Counted from the first letter of the stretch, positions 16,997 through 26,162 are shown. The stretch: 64,000 nt of DNA from Ralstonia sp. 25mfcol4.1 (GCF_900104095.1 NZ_FNJO01000016.1:1-64000); one strand, 5' to 3'. Notes: a model not told the origin generated them from the letters alone. Numbers and translations: made by a program.

Positions 16997-17956
16997 ATGA
17001 GCCAACTGAGCGAAGCGAATCGCAGTGCCAAACCTGACGCGAGACTGATTGCGCTTGACTGGGGCACATCCTCGCTGCGGGCGATGTTGCTCGGCGACGA
17101 TGCTGCGTTGATCGACACCCGGGTTGCGCCACTGGGGATCATGCGAATTGGCGAGGGCGGTTTCGAAGCGGCGTACCGTTCGGTGGTCGCTGACTGGCTG
17201 GACGAAGCAGTGGTTCCTGCGATTGCCGCCGGGATGGTAGGTAGTGCGCAAGGTTGGCAAGAGGCGCCATATTGCGAAGGGACGGCAGGCGCGCGCGAAC
17301 TCGCGGATCGCTTGGCCAAAGTCACGCTATCCGATGGCGAGGTACTGCATCTGGTGCCGGGTGTTTCCCTGACCGAGCCCCGCGCCGAAGTCATGCGTGG
17401 CGAGGAAACCCAGGTAGTGGGTGCGTTGACGCTCTTTCCCGAAATGCGCAGAGAGGCCGTGTTTGTCCTGCCCGGCACCCACAGCAAATGGATTCGCATT
17501 GAAGATGGATGCATCCGCGAGTGCCAGACCTTCATGACCGGCGAGCTGTTTGCCGTGTTGCGGCAGCATTCCATCCTGGGTCGATTTGCCGGTGCCGGTG
17601 AAGCGGAAACCAAAGGAACAGAGGAGGACGCGGCGTTCGACGCGGGTGTCGAAGTGGCGCGCACCAGCGCGGGCGGGATCTCGCCGCTACTGTTCTCGGC
17701 ACGCGCCAAGGTACTGTTAGGGCAACTTCCAAGATCTGTCAGCCTGGCCTATCTGTCCGGGGTACTCATTGGCGATGAACTGCGCAACGCGTTGGCCCAC
17801 CCAATTCCGTCCCTTGTCATGATCGGCGACGCCACTCTGTGCGCGCGTTATCGCAAGGCGGCGACGCAGTTCGGCGTGTCGGATATGCCAGAGATCGAGA
17901 ATGCAACCCGCGCCGGACTTTGGGCGATTGCCCGCGAGGCGGGCCTGATCAGATAA
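16997..17956 (+). CDS. dgoK: 2-dehydro-3-deoxygalactonokinase
   Basis: About 319 residues. The ASKHA-type phosphate loop LIALDWGTSSLRAMLL is near the N-terminus, followed by the DgoK signatures AGMVGSAQGWQEAPYC, EVMRGEETQV and LPGTHSKWIRIEDG, with LSGVLIGDEL in the C-terminal half. The enzyme phosphorylates 2-keto-3-deoxygalactonate with ATP in the De Ley-Doudoroff pathway of D-galactonate. The start may instead be GTG 16985; neither has a strong SD. A short TTGCA-A-TGCAA dyad lies at 16916-16926 in the likely promoter. It is followed 30 bp later by dgoA. No galactonate dehydratase or transporter gene is adjacent. Confidence 0.92.
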   Translation: MSQLSEANRSAKPDARLIALDWGTSSLRAMLLGDDAALIDTRVAPLGIMRIGEGGFEAAYRSVVADWLDEAVVPAIAAGMVGSAQGWQEAPYCEGTAGARELADRLAKVTLSDGEVLHLVPGVSLTEPRAEVMRGEETQVVGALTLFPEMRREAVFVLPGTHSKWIRIEDGCIRECQTFMTGELFAVLRQHSILGRFAGAGEAETKGTEEDAAFDAGVEVARTSAGGISPLLFSARAKVLLGQLPRSVSLAYLSGVLIGDELRNALAHPIPSLVMIGDATLCARYRKAATQFGVSDMPEIENATRAGLWAIAREAGLIR

Positions 17957-17986
17957 GTCACGACCGTCACCGACAAGGAAGCTTCG

Positions 17987-18622
17987 ATGATTCAACCATA
18001 CTTGGATCGTTTTCCCCTGGTTGCCATTCTCCGGGGCGTGACACCAGACGAAGTCGTGGGGATTGGTCAGGCATTAGTCGACCACGGATTCACGGTCATC
18101 GAGGTGCCCCTGAACTCACCAGAACCGTTCGAAAGTATCAGGCGCCTGGTCAAGGCTTTTGGTCACGATACCCTCATCGGGGCGGGCACCGTCACCGAGA
18201 CGGTACAAGTGAGGGCGGTCGGTGAGGCAGGGGGGCGGCTCGTTGTCATGCCCCATAGCGACGCCGTCGTGATCCGCGCGGCGAAGGCCGTCAACATGGC
18301 GTGCGTGCCAGGTGTGGCGACGCCGACTGAGGCATTCGCCGCACTACGCGAAGGGGCGGACGGGCTCAAGGCCTTCCCGGCTGAAGCGCTGCCGCCTGCC
18401 GTGGTCAAAGCCTGGCGGAGCGTGCTGCCGAAGCACGTCCGCCTGCTGCCGGTTGGCGGGATCACGCCGCAAGCGATGTCCGCCTATGTTGCCGCAGGGG
18501 CTTCCGGTTTCGGCCTGGGCTCAGCGCTATACAGGCCCGGCATGGACGCCAGTGCCGTGGGTCAAAGTGCGCGACTCTTTGCCGAAACCTGGCATTCGAT
18601 TCAGAGAGCGTCAGCGGGATAG
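17987..18622 (+). CDS. dgoA: 2-dehydro-3-deoxy-6-phosphogalactonate aldolase
   Basis: 211 residues, KDPG/KDPGal class I aldolase. FPLVAILRGVTPDEV carries the catalytic glutamate/arginine region of the family, IEVPLNSPEPFESIRRL the substrate loop, GAGTV the central motif, and LKAFPAEALPPAVVKAW the Schiff-base lysine (K in GLKAFPAE). It splits the dgoK product into pyruvate and glyceraldehyde 3-phosphate. NSPEPF and LKAFPAE favour the galactonate-specific over the Entner-Doudoroff KDPG branch. AAGGAAGC precedes ATG 17987. It is in an operon with dgoK. Confidence 0.93.
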   Translation: MIQPYLDRFPLVAILRGVTPDEVVGIGQALVDHGFTVIEVPLNSPEPFESIRRLVKAFGHDTLIGAGTVTETVQVRAVGEAGGRLVVMPHSDAVVIRAAKAVNMACVPGVATPTEAFAALREGADGLKAFPAEALPPAVVKAWRSVLPKHVRLLPVGGITPQAMSAYVAAGASGFGLGSALYRPGMDASAVGQSARLFAETWHSIQRASAG

Positions 18623-18746
18623 CCGACCGAAGCGAGCCGAGCGCAGGGGCCGTCACCGCCGGCCCGGCCAGCGGAATTCCCGGCCTATCGACCGGAAACC
18701 TGCCAACACTCGGTCAACCATGGCATGCCCTCGGATGTCACTCGAC

Positions 18747-18878
18747 TCAAGGCGTGAAGATGTCCAGCGCCGCGAGGGCAAGGACGCCGCTCAATGCGGT
18801 GGCTGCAGCGGAATCCATCCACAGGAGGACGGCACCGGACAGCCAGCACATGACGGTGAAGCCGACGGCTTCCTTCAT
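18747..18878 (-). CDS. Small membrane protein, 43 residues
   Basis: MKEAVGFTVMCWLSGAVLLW starts a 43-residue frame that forms one or two membrane helices (VGFTVMCWLSGAVLLW and ALSGVLALAALDIF). ATG 18878 has a good Shine-Dalgarno sequence, GGAGGG, at normal spacing, which is the main reason for calling it. A longer frame extends to 19169 but its upstream part looks random. It lies downstream of the ABC permease gene on the same strand. No function is assigned. Confidence 0.5.
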   Translation of the reverse strand: MKEAVGFTVMCWLSGAVLLWMDSAAATALSGVLALAALDIFTP

Positions 18879-19116
18879 AAAACCACCCTCCGCCCAAGCG
18901 ACTCGCGCACGACTCTGCCGGAGACGCCCAACGCCCTGTTTCACGCACGTGAATCCGTTATCGGGTATGACGGCGGACCGGCACTGGCCACGACACCGGT
19001 CGTGACCCGAAGTAGCTAGTAAAGGAGACGAGCGAATGTTCTGCATCATCGGTACCGATGATGCAGAAGGCTCGGACAGGGCAGCAGCCTGCGGTCTGAG
19101 GGAACCCGCCGGAAGC

Positions 19117-19902
19117 CTACCGGCCGCGCGTCGTAGGGTGCCAGAAGACGACACGTCGATGGATGCCACGCACCGCTTCTACGCCGATCAGGCCGGTCAC
19201 CGCCAGCAGCAGCACGCCGGCGAACATCGTGGCAAGACTCATGCTGACTGACGACGAAGCGATCAGGAAACCCAGCCCCCGTTGGGCCGACAGAAATTCC
19301 CCCACCACGGCGCCGATCAGCGCCAGCGATACGCCGATCTGCAAGCCCGAGAAGATATCCCCCAGCGCCGCCGGCAGCTTTACGTGCCACAGCAGGAAGC
19401 CACGCGACGCGCTGAAGGCACGGCACGCCTCGAGCAGTTCCGGATCCGTCCGCCGGATGCCGTTGATCGTGTTGACGAACAGCGGAAAGAAGCAGACCAG
19501 GGCCACAAGCACGATCTTCGACGCCGCGCCAAAGCCGAACCAGACCAGCAGAATGGGGCCCAGTGCTACCTTTGGCGTTGCCTGGAGACCCACCAGTAGC
19601 GGATAGACAAAGCGTTCGAAGGTCTCGGATTCCGCCAGCAGGGCGCCAAGCGCCACGGCCAGCACGCTGCCCACCGCAAAGCCGGCTACCGTGTTGAGCA
19701 GCGTCGCGCCGATATGCGGCCACAGCGTGCCCGTTAGAAAGCCATCGGTGAGCGATCGGAACACCGCTTCAGGCGGCGGCAGGAGGTAGTCGGGAATCTG
19801 CAGCCATCGTACGGCCTGATCCCAGGCAAGCAGCAGCAGGCCGATGCTGATGGCCGGATAGAGCGGCGCCGGCAGGCGCCGGGCCACGGTGTCAGTGGGC
19901 AT
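19117..19902 (-). CDS. ABC transporter permease (SsuC/TauC-like)
   Basis: 261 residues with about six membrane helices and the BPD inner-membrane signature. The EAA loop reads ELLEACRAFSASRGFLLWHVKLPAALGDIF. Its nearest functional types move sulfonates, taurine, nitrate or thiamine precursors. It overlaps the ATPase stop codon by 11 bases, and is the last gene of the long minus-strand operon running down from about 29.5 kb. The binding protein that serves it is encoded at 21987-23075. Confidence 0.92.
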   Translation of the reverse strand: MPTDTVARRLPAPLYPAISIGLLLLAWDQAVRWLQIPDYLLPPPEAVFRSLTDGFLTGTLWPHIGATLLNTVAGFAVGSVLAVALGALLAESETFERFVYPLLVGLQATPKVALGPILLVWFGFGAASKIVLVALVCFFPLFVNTINGIRRTDPELLEACRAFSASRGFLLWHVKLPAALGDIFSGLQIGVSLALIGAVVGEFLSAQRGLGFLIASSSVSMSLATMFAGVLLLAVTGLIGVEAVRGIHRRVVFWHPTTRGR

Positions 19903-20650
19903 TGAAGTGTCTCCGCAAGTGCTGGGTCAACGCGGTGAATTCGGGATGGTCGAACGTGTCGACGCTGCGCGGGCGGGCGAGCGGGTTTGGCAGCGACTCC
20001 ACAATGCGGCCGGGGCGCAGCGACATGACCAGGATCCGGTCAGCCAGGAACACGGCCTCGGGAATGCTGTGCGTGATGAACAACACCGATTTTCGCTGCA
20101 CGCTCCAGATGTCCTGCAAGGCAAAGGTGAGCGTCTCCCGCGACAACGCATCCAGCGCCGCAAAGGGTTCGTCCATCAGCAGCAGGGCGGGGTCCGGCAG
20201 CAGCATGCGCGCAATGCCGACGCGCTGTTGCATGCCGCCCGACAGTTCGAACGGATAGTTTCCAGCGAACGCGGTCAGTCCGACCAGTTCCAGCAACTGG
20301 TCCGCCCGTGCCTTTGCGCTGGCAAGGTCCAGGCCCTGCGTGCGCGCCGGCAGCAGTACGTTTTCGCGGACGGTCTTCCAGGGCAGCAGGCTCGGTTTTT
20401 GAAACACCACGCCGGTGCTGCAGCTCGGCCCGTGGATCGGACTGCCGTTCAGGGCGATGTCTCCGCGCGTCGGCGCGAGCAGGCCGGCGGCCACGCGCAG
20501 CAGCGTGGACTTTCCGCAGCCGGAAGGGCCCAGCAGGGCGACGAACTCACCATCGCCGATCTCCACATCGACGTCGGCCAAAGCCTCGGTCTGGCCGGAA
20601 CGCGTCGGATAGGTCAGGCCGACGCGGTGTATCGACAGTGCGACGCTCAT
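19892..20650 (-). CDS. ABC transporter ATP-binding protein (SsuB/TauB-like)
   Basis: 252 residues with Walker A GPSGCGKST, Q-loop VVFQKPSLLPW, signature LSGGMQQRVGIARML, Walker B LLLMDEPFAALD and the H-loop FITHSIPEAVFL. This is the ATPase of an NMT1/TauA-type importer. Its ATG overlaps the preceding gene's stop codon (ATGA), so it is translationally coupled to the BAAT-family gene. Confidence 0.95.
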   Translation of the reverse strand: MSVALSIHRVGLTYPTRSGQTEALADVDVEIGDGEFVALLGPSGCGKSTLLRVAAGLLAPTRGDIALNGSPIHGPSCSTGVVFQKPSLLPWKTVRENVLLPARTQGLDLASAKARADQLLELVGLTAFAGNYPFELSGGMQQRVGIARMLLPDPALLLMDEPFAALDALSRETLTFALQDIWSVQRKSVLFITHSIPEAVFLADRILVMSLRPGRIVESLPNPLARPRSVDTFDHPEFTALTQHLRRHFNAH

Positions 20651-21990
20651 GACTCGCTCATCCCCTCGTCATGGCGGCTTGCCGACCGCTGCACGGCATC
20701 GGCCAGGAAATCGACCACCCGGGCCCACGACGCGGCGCTGGCCGTGGCGTTGGCCTGCGCGGTGCCGCCGCCATCGAGTAGCAGACCGGCCACCGGGTGT
20801 GGCTTGGCGATCAGGGTGGCTGGCAACTGCGGCAGGCCGATTGCGTGTCCGGCGCCTTCGCCGCGGAAGTGCTCGACGGGCGCCCCGTTTTGCCGCTGGC
20901 GCAGCACGTCGGCCACCTGGTCGCTGTAGAGCGTGGACGGCCAGAAGCCGTCATCGGTGCCCGAGATCAGCAGCACCGGGCCCTCGATGTTTTCTACCGG
21001 TATGCGGGCGCGTGCCACGGCGTCGGGATTGCGCAGCGGCGTATGGAACGCGGCGGCCTGACGTACCGGCTGCCCGGCAGCGGGCGGATGATCAAATGCA
21101 TGCCAGTCGGCGTCGGGATTGCCTTGCCAGACATTGGGCAGGGGCTCGCCCCGCCATGTCCAGGCGGTGGCATCGCGCGGCTTGTCCGGATGGCCTGCGC
21201 GCAGCGTGCCATGCACCACGGCGCTGGGCACGTATGCCACGATGGCCGATACAAGGGCGGGAAAGCGGGAGCCTAGCAACAGCACCAGTTCGCCGCCGCG
21301 CGACACGCCCGATACCGCAACGAATCCGTGCTGGGGTGCCAGTCGTTCGTGCATCCAGCGTAGTGCGCTTTCGAAGTATTCGAGCGGTGTGTCGTCGATA
21401 TACTCGGGCCGGCCCGACGTCTTGAAATAGCCCAGGGCCAGTGCCGAGTAGCCGTGCGCGGCGTACAGGGCGGCACGTTGATCGTGCGTGCCGCCGCCGG
21501 AACCCGCCAGCACCAGCACCGCCGGGTGGGGGCGGGGACCCGCCGGCGTGTAGAGCGTGCCGCTGAGGCCGGCCTCGCGTATCGGGCGATGCGTGACGCC
21601 CGGCGCCAGGAATCGCAATGTGTACTGAGCCCGCGCCTGTGCGCCATATTGGCCCGTGGCTGTGAGGGCGACATCTAGCGGCGCAATGCCTTCGCTCAAT
21701 GCCGGGCGGGTTGGGGCGCGCAGCCGCCACATGGCCCAGACCGGTGCCGTGGCGTCGGCAACGATCCAACCGCCGCTGGCGGGAGCGGTGGTCCCTACCG
21801 GAACCGTGCCGTCAGCATCCGCTTCGAGCACTGCGTGGCTTTCCCACTGGCTGCCGTCCGGATGATGCAACGTGGCGGTCAGGGTCACCCGTTCGCCGCT
21901 GTTGAATCCGCGCAGCGTGATCTCGCGCGGCACATCGACCAGCGCGTCAGCCGGCTCGACGTCGATTTGTGCGTGCTGGAGGCGGGTCAT
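20647..21990 (-). CDS. Acyl-CoA thioesterase / BAAT-family hydrolase
   Basis: 447 residues in two domains: an N-terminal Ig-like acyl-CoA thioester hydrolase/BAAT domain (about 10-125) and a C-terminal alpha/beta hydrolase domain. The nucleophile elbow is GVSRGG with Ser230; Asp346 or Asp347 (SGTDDGFWP) and His382 (AGHAIGLP) complete the triad. In this superfamily the N-acyltransferases use Cys and the thioesterases Ser, so hydrolysis is favoured here. It is encoded between a binding protein and an ATPase in an ABC operon and overlaps both (ATGA). The substrate is unknown, perhaps the CoA ester made by the ligase of the same operon. Confidence 0.82.
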   Translation of the reverse strand: MTRLQHAQIDVEPADALVDVPREITLRGFNSGERVTLTATLHHPDGSQWESHAVLEADADGTVPVGTTAPASGGWIVADATAPVWAMWRLRAPTRPALSEGIAPLDVALTATGQYGAQARAQYTLRFLAPGVTHRPIREAGLSGTLYTPAGPRPHPAVLVLAGSGGGTHDQRAALYAAHGYSALALGYFKTSGRPEYIDDTPLEYFESALRWMHERLAPQHGFVAVSGVSRGGELVLLLGSRFPALVSAIVAYVPSAVVHGTLRAGHPDKPRDATAWTWRGEPLPNVWQGNPDADWHAFDHPPAAGQPVRQAAAFHTPLRNPDAVARARIPVENIEGPVLLISGTDDGFWPSTLYSDQVADVLRQRQNGAPVEHFRGEGAGHAIGLPQLPATLIAKPHPVAGLLLDGGGTAQANATASAASWARVVDFLADAVQRSASRHDEGMSES

Positions 21991-23075
21991 TGGGCTGCCT
22001 TTGCGCGACGTACCAGCGCGGCGCGATCAAAGTCCCCGAACGCCGGGACGAACTCATTCGAAAAGATCTTTTGCAGCGGCACATCTGCGCTCGGATACTC
22101 CCCGGCCTGGGCCATGGCTTCAATGCCGCGCTGGATGGCGGGCAGATCGTACTGTCCCGGCACGCGCGGGGCGCCCGACGGCGTGTACAGCACGCGCTTG
22201 AGCCGGCGCGTCACCAGTTCGGCTGCCTCGGCTAGCGCTTTGGCTTCGTCGCCGGCAGGCTTGGCCTCCGGATGCTGCCGCCAGAACGCCTTGACGCAGA
22301 ATGCGGGATTCGCCTCGCAAACGATCTGGGCCTGGGTGTAGGCGCGGCCAAAGCGGCGCACCAGGTCGGGCTGGTCGCGCAAGGTGTCGACGTGGGCGAT
22401 AAAGCCGTTGCCCGCGGTCTCCTGGAACACGGCCGGATAGGCAATGCGCCGGATCCGGGTGCCGGAGAATTCAAGCTGGTCGTCCCAGCTGCTGTTGAAG
22501 TTCAGCGCGTCCACGCGGTGGGTACGCAGCGCCTGGAACCCCGCCCCAAGCGCCCCGACGGCTACGTACTCGACGTTCTTGCCCGGCTCCAGGCCTGCAA
22601 TGCGCAACGCCGCGCGCCCGCCCGGAATCGTGCCCCAAGTGAGCGCGCCCACGCCAATCTGCTTGCCCTTGAGATCGGCGAGGGTGCGGATCGGCGAGTC
22701 CGCCAGTACCGCGAATTCCATCGTGTTGCCCGGTACGCCGTTGTAGAAATAGCGCAGTGGCAGCGGATCCTTGCCCGAGAAGTAGCTCGCAATGACTGGT
22801 TCCGACGTGGGATAGCCGAACGTCACGCGCTTGCCCGCCACCTGCGGCAGCAGAGCGCCGGCGCCCTGGAAGACGATGGTCTTGACGCTGAGGTTGGCTT
22901 CCTTGAACAGGCCCAGCGCCTCGGCCGCCGCGTAAGGCGCCCCGTCGTGGACGGCGGGAGGAATGGCCAAGGCGACCGTGACTTCATCGAGCGCATGGGC
23001 CGAGGTGGCGAACAGCGCGGCGGCGCCGAGCGCGGCAAGGGTGGCGCCGGCGCGCGCCGGTTTGCGGAACTTCAT
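21987..23075 (-). CDS. ABC transporter periplasmic binding protein (NMT1/SsuA/TauA-like)
   Basis: About 362 residues. The start is MKFRKPARAGATLAALGAAA with a signal peptide cut near SAHA; an adjacent ATG at 23078 is equally close to AGGAG. The mature part has the NMT1 pattern: PPAVHDGAPYAAAEALGLFKEANL, GAGALLPQVAGKRVTFGYPTSEPVI, and LADLKGKQIGVGALTWGTIPGGRAALRIAGL. Such proteins capture sulfonates, aromatics, thiamine precursors or nitriles. It overlaps the BAAT gene. The frame continues much further upstream, but this is antisense-type spurious coding over the ligase. Confidence 0.9.
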   Translation of the reverse strand: MKFRKPARAGATLAALGAAALFATSAHALDEVTVALAIPPAVHDGAPYAAAEALGLFKEANLSVKTIVFQGAGALLPQVAGKRVTFGYPTSEPVIASYFSGKDPLPLRYFYNGVPGNTMEFAVLADSPIRTLADLKGKQIGVGALTWGTIPGGRAALRIAGLEPGKNVEYVAVGALGAGFQALRTHRVDALNFNSSWDDQLEFSGTRIRRIAYPAVFQETAGNGFIAHVDTLRDQPDLVRRFGRAYTQAQIVCEANPAFCVKAFWRQHPEAKPAGDEAKALAEAAELVTRRLKRVLYTPSGAPRVPGQYDLPAIQRGIEAMAQAGEYPSADVPLQKIFSNEFVPAFGDFDRAALVRRAKAAQ

Positions 23076-23119
23076 CATTGACTCCTGCGGATTTCGGACG
23101 GAGAGGTCTGGGTGGGTCA

Positions 23120-24655
23120 TCACGGCACCAGCAGGCGCACGGCTTGCTCGGCCAGCGCGCGGCGATCGATTTTCTGCGTGGCGGCCAGTGGCAGCGCATC
23201 GACGTACCAGATGCGACGCGGATGCTGGTAGGCGGCCAGCTGCGTCAGCGACCAATCGCGCAACGCGTGTTCGGTGGGGGGTGCGATACCCGGCCGCAGC
23301 ACCACGAAGGCCACTGGCTTGGTGCCCTTGATCTCGTCGGGCACCGGTACGACGCAAGCCTGCTGCACGGCTTCGTGCCGCTCCAGCGCCTTTTCGATCT
23401 CGCCGGGGTAGAGGTTCTCGCCGCCGCTGACGAACATGTCGTCGCGCCGGCCCACGAAGGTGTAGAAGCCGTCCGCATCGCGCCGGAACACGTCGCCGGT
23501 GATGTAGTAACCGTCATCGGTGAATGGCTGCAGTTCAGGGCGGCCGTGGTAGCCAAGCATCAGGCCGGGGCTGCGCAGTTCCAGCACGCCTTCATCGGAT
23601 GCCTTGCCTTGCGCGTCGATCAGCCGCACCGCCACGGCGGGGTGCGGATAGCCGACCGATTGCGCTGGCGTGGGCAGTCCGTCCGGATGCGGGCCAAACA
23701 CGACGGGGCCGCCTTCGGTGGTGCCATAGGCGTTGATGACGCGCGCATTGGGCAATAGCTGATGGATGTGGGCCTTCAGCGCGGGGCTGACCGGAGCGGA
23801 CCCCATGCGCACCGCCCGGACGCTGCCCAGGTCGGTGCGATCCAGCAATTCGCGCTCGCGCAGCATCATGGCAATCATCGGCGGCACGGCGGTCAGCCAC
23901 GTGCACTGGTAACGTCCGATGGCATCGATATAGGCGGTGGCCTGGAACTGGGGCAGCAGTACCGATGGCGCATGGCAGGCCAGCGCCAGCAAAATCAGCG
24001 CCAACGCGTTCATGTGGTACAGCGGCGCGGCAATCAGCACGCGCTCGCCGGCCAGCGGCGTGCTGGCCTGGCGAGCCTGCACCACCCAGAGATGGCTGGC
24101 GTGGCTCAGGCGCACACCCTTGGGCCGCCCCGTGGAGCCGGAGGTGTAAAGCAGCAGCGCCACGTCGTCGTCATCGGGTGCGTAGGGCGTGAAGGAGGCG
24201 GTATCGCCGTCCGGCGCACTCAGGGCCGCATGTTCGGGCGACCCGAACACGATGGCCGGCGTGCCCGCCGGGACCTGCGCCCGGTGGGCCTCATCGCACA
24301 GCACCAGGCGTGCGCCGCTATCGGCGACGATGTAGTCGACCAGCGGCTGTGGCAGCTTGAAGTTCACCGGCACCGCGATCAGCCCGGCGCGCATGATGCC
24401 GAGCAGCGACACCACGTAGTCGACGGAATTCACGCCAAGCAGGGCGATGCGGTCGCCCTGCGCCAGGCCATCCCGGAGCAGCCCGCGTGCAATAGCGTCG
24501 GCGGCGGCGTCGATGTCGCCAAACGTACGCCGGGACTCATCGCCGTTGGCGATGCCCACGATGGCCAGAGCGGAGGGATCGGCGTCGCGCGCAATGACGC
24601 TACCGAGGTTGCGGCCCGGATTGCGGGCAGGTGCTGCGTGTGCTTCAGCTGCCAT
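23120..24655 (-). CDS. Acyl-CoA ligase (AMP-forming, class I adenylating enzyme)
   Basis: 511 residues. The P-loop-like motif LLLYTSGSTGRPKG is at 167-180, INAYGTTEGGPVVFG carries the adenylate-binding TTE, YYITGDVFRRDADGFYTFVGRRDDMFVSGGENLYPGEIE gives the hinge, and the conserved C-terminal lysine follows near LAATQKIDRRAL. It activates a carboxylic acid to the CoA thioester. The chain length or aromatic specificity cannot be read from the motifs. The next upstream gene is a hotdog thioesterase. ATG 24655 follows it within about 7 bp. Confidence 0.9.
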   Translation of the reverse strand: MAAEAHAAPARNPGRNLGSVIARDADPSALAIVGIANGDESRRTFGDIDAAADAIARGLLRDGLAQGDRIALLGVNSVDYVVSLLGIMRAGLIAVPVNFKLPQPLVDYIVADSGARLVLCDEAHRAQVPAGTPAIVFGSPEHAALSAPDGDTASFTPYAPDDDDVALLLYTSGSTGRPKGVRLSHASHLWVVQARQASTPLAGERVLIAAPLYHMNALALILLALACHAPSVLLPQFQATAYIDAIGRYQCTWLTAVPPMIAMMLRERELLDRTDLGSVRAVRMGSAPVSPALKAHIHQLLPNARVINAYGTTEGGPVVFGPHPDGLPTPAQSVGYPHPAVAVRLIDAQGKASDEGVLELRSPGLMLGYHGRPELQPFTDDGYYITGDVFRRDADGFYTFVGRRDDMFVSGGENLYPGEIEKALERHEAVQQACVVPVPDEIKGTKPVAFVVLRPGIAPPTEHALRDWSLTQLAAYQHPRRIWYVDALPLAATQKIDRRALAEQAVRLLVP

Positions 24656-24661
24656 GATGCG

Positions 24662-25084
24662 TCAGCTCTGCGCAGGCGTGGCGTAGACGCCCCGGCCGCT
24701 GGCGACCAGACGGTCTTCGGCGTCGTAGACGTTGGCCTGGGCCACGCTTACCAGCCGGCCCGTCTTGATGACAGTGCCCACAACCTTCAGGTCGCCGCGC
24801 GCCGGGCGATGGTAGTCCACGCGCAGGTCCACGGTCGGCACGCCCTTGCCGGTGTGCGATACCAGCGCCCAGTCGGCGCCAAGGTCGACCAATGCGGCCA
24901 GGATGCCGCCATGGATGTAGCCGCCGTCAGGGTTGACGATCCATTCGTCGCGAAACTTTGCCGTCAGCGTGATCTCGCCTTCTGCGACGGATACGACCTG
25001 CAGGCCGAGCCATTGGTGATAGGGGCCGCGCAGCAGTCGTGCCTGTACGTCGGCGGCGGAAGGAAGAGTCGTGGTCTGGGTCAT
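24662..25084 (-). CDS. PaaI-type hotdog thioesterase
   Basis: 140 residues. The hotdog core shows PDGGYIHGGILAALVDLGADWAL, the GGxxAxLxD pattern of PaaI/HGG thioesterases, and a beta strand pair with TVDLRVDYHRPARGDL. Such enzymes release free CoA from stalled aryl- or acyl-CoA intermediates. It lies immediately before the acyl-CoA ligase, which fits a rescue role in that pathway. Start at ATG 25084. Confidence 0.85.
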   Translation of the reverse strand: MTQTTTLPSAADVQARLLRGPYHQWLGLQVVSVAEGEITLTAKFRDEWIVNPDGGYIHGGILAALVDLGADWALVSHTGKGVPTVDLRVDYHRPARGDLKVVGTVIKTGRLVSVAQANVYDAEDRLVASGRGVYATPAQS

Positions 25085-25142
25085 GTCCGGTTTTCGGTGT
25101 CGGTATGGAACGATGTGCGGGGTGTGGCAAAGGGGTGATGGC

Positions 25143-26162
25143 TTACGGCGTCACCACAACCTTGCCCAGCACGGCGCGATCCCGGATCAGCGCCAGGCCT
25201 TTGGCGGCCTGGTCGAGCGGCAACACGTTGTCGATCACCGGATCGAGATTGCCCTCGGCAACCAGGGCCAGCAGGGCCTTGAGGTTGTCGTCGTAGAAGC
25301 TGTTCGAACCCTTGATGTTCAGCTCGAAGCTCCAGACGTAGCGCAGGTCTTCCTTGGGATCATGACCGGCCGTGGCACCACACACGAGCAGCGTGCCGCC
25401 GCGCTTCAGACTCTTGATGGAGGGCAGCCACGTATCGCCGCCGGTAAAATTGACGATGACATCCACGCCGCCGTCATACGTGCGGCGCTGCGGCTTTCCG
25501 TAACGCTCGATGACCCACTTGCCGAAGTCCACTTCGCGATAGTTGATGACGTGGTCAGCGCCGATTGCCTTGAGGCGTTCACCCTTCTCGTCGGAGCCCG
25601 CCGCGGCAATGACTTCGGCGCCCAGCATCTTCGCCAGCAGTACCGTAGCGGTTCCCACGCCGCCGCTGGCGCCAAGCACAAGCACCTTGTCACCGGCCTT
25701 GACGGTCTTGTGGGTGATCAGCATCCGATGTGCCGTGCCATAGGCCACAGGCAGTGCGGCCGCCTGCGCGAACGAGACGTTGTCGGGGAGGGCAATCAGC
25801 TGGCGCGCATCCACCCGCGCGAATTCGGCCATGCCGCCATCGGTCATTTCGCCCATCAGGCCCACACCGGGCTTGAGCGGGTTCACCAGCACGCGGTCGC
25901 CGACCTTCCATCCAGTCACGCCGGCACCGAGTTCAGTGACGGTACCGGCCAGGTCCAGGCCGATCACGACCGGAAACGGCACCTTGATGCCCGGCATGCC
26001 GTGTACGGTGAAGACGTCGTGATAGTTGAAGGACGATGCACCCACCCGGATCACGACGTGGCCTTCGTCGGCCTTCGGTACGGGTTTGTCAGCAACGACG
26101 CGCAGCTGTTCTTCGAGGGTGCCGTGTGCGTCGAGCACCAGCGCTTGCATGGATTGAGTCAC
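25143..26162 (-). CDS. MDR-superfamily NADPH:quinone reductase / alcohol dehydrogenase-like oxidoreductase
   Basis: 339 residues. The N-terminal GroES-like domain has SFNYHDVFTVHGMP and the diagnostic IGLDLAGTVTELGAGV. The nucleotide-binding fold has VLVLGASGGVGTATVLLAKMLGAEVIAAAGSDEKGERLKAIGADHVINY. Catalytic-zinc ligands (GHE) and the structural Cys lobe are not evident, favouring a zinc-independent NADPH quinone/enone reductase. It acts on the cytoplasmic side of the operon's catabolic part, between the first ABC binding protein and the thioesterase. The substrate is unknown. Confidence 0.85.
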   Translation of the reverse strand: MTQSMQALVLDAHGTLEEQLRVVADKPVPKADEGHVVIRVGASSFNYHDVFTVHGMPGIKVPFPVVIGLDLAGTVTELGAGVTGWKVGDRVLVNPLKPGVGLMGEMTDGGMAEFARVDARQLIALPDNVSFAQAAALPVAYGTAHRMLITHKTVKAGDKVLVLGASGGVGTATVLLAKMLGAEVIAAAGSDEKGERLKAIGADHVINYREVDFGKWVIERYGKPQRRTYDGGVDVIVNFTGGDTWLPSIKSLKRGGTLLVCGATAGHDPKEDLRYVWSFELNIKGSNSFYDDNLKALLALVAEGNLDPVIDNVLPLDQAAKGLALIRDRAVLGKVVVTP

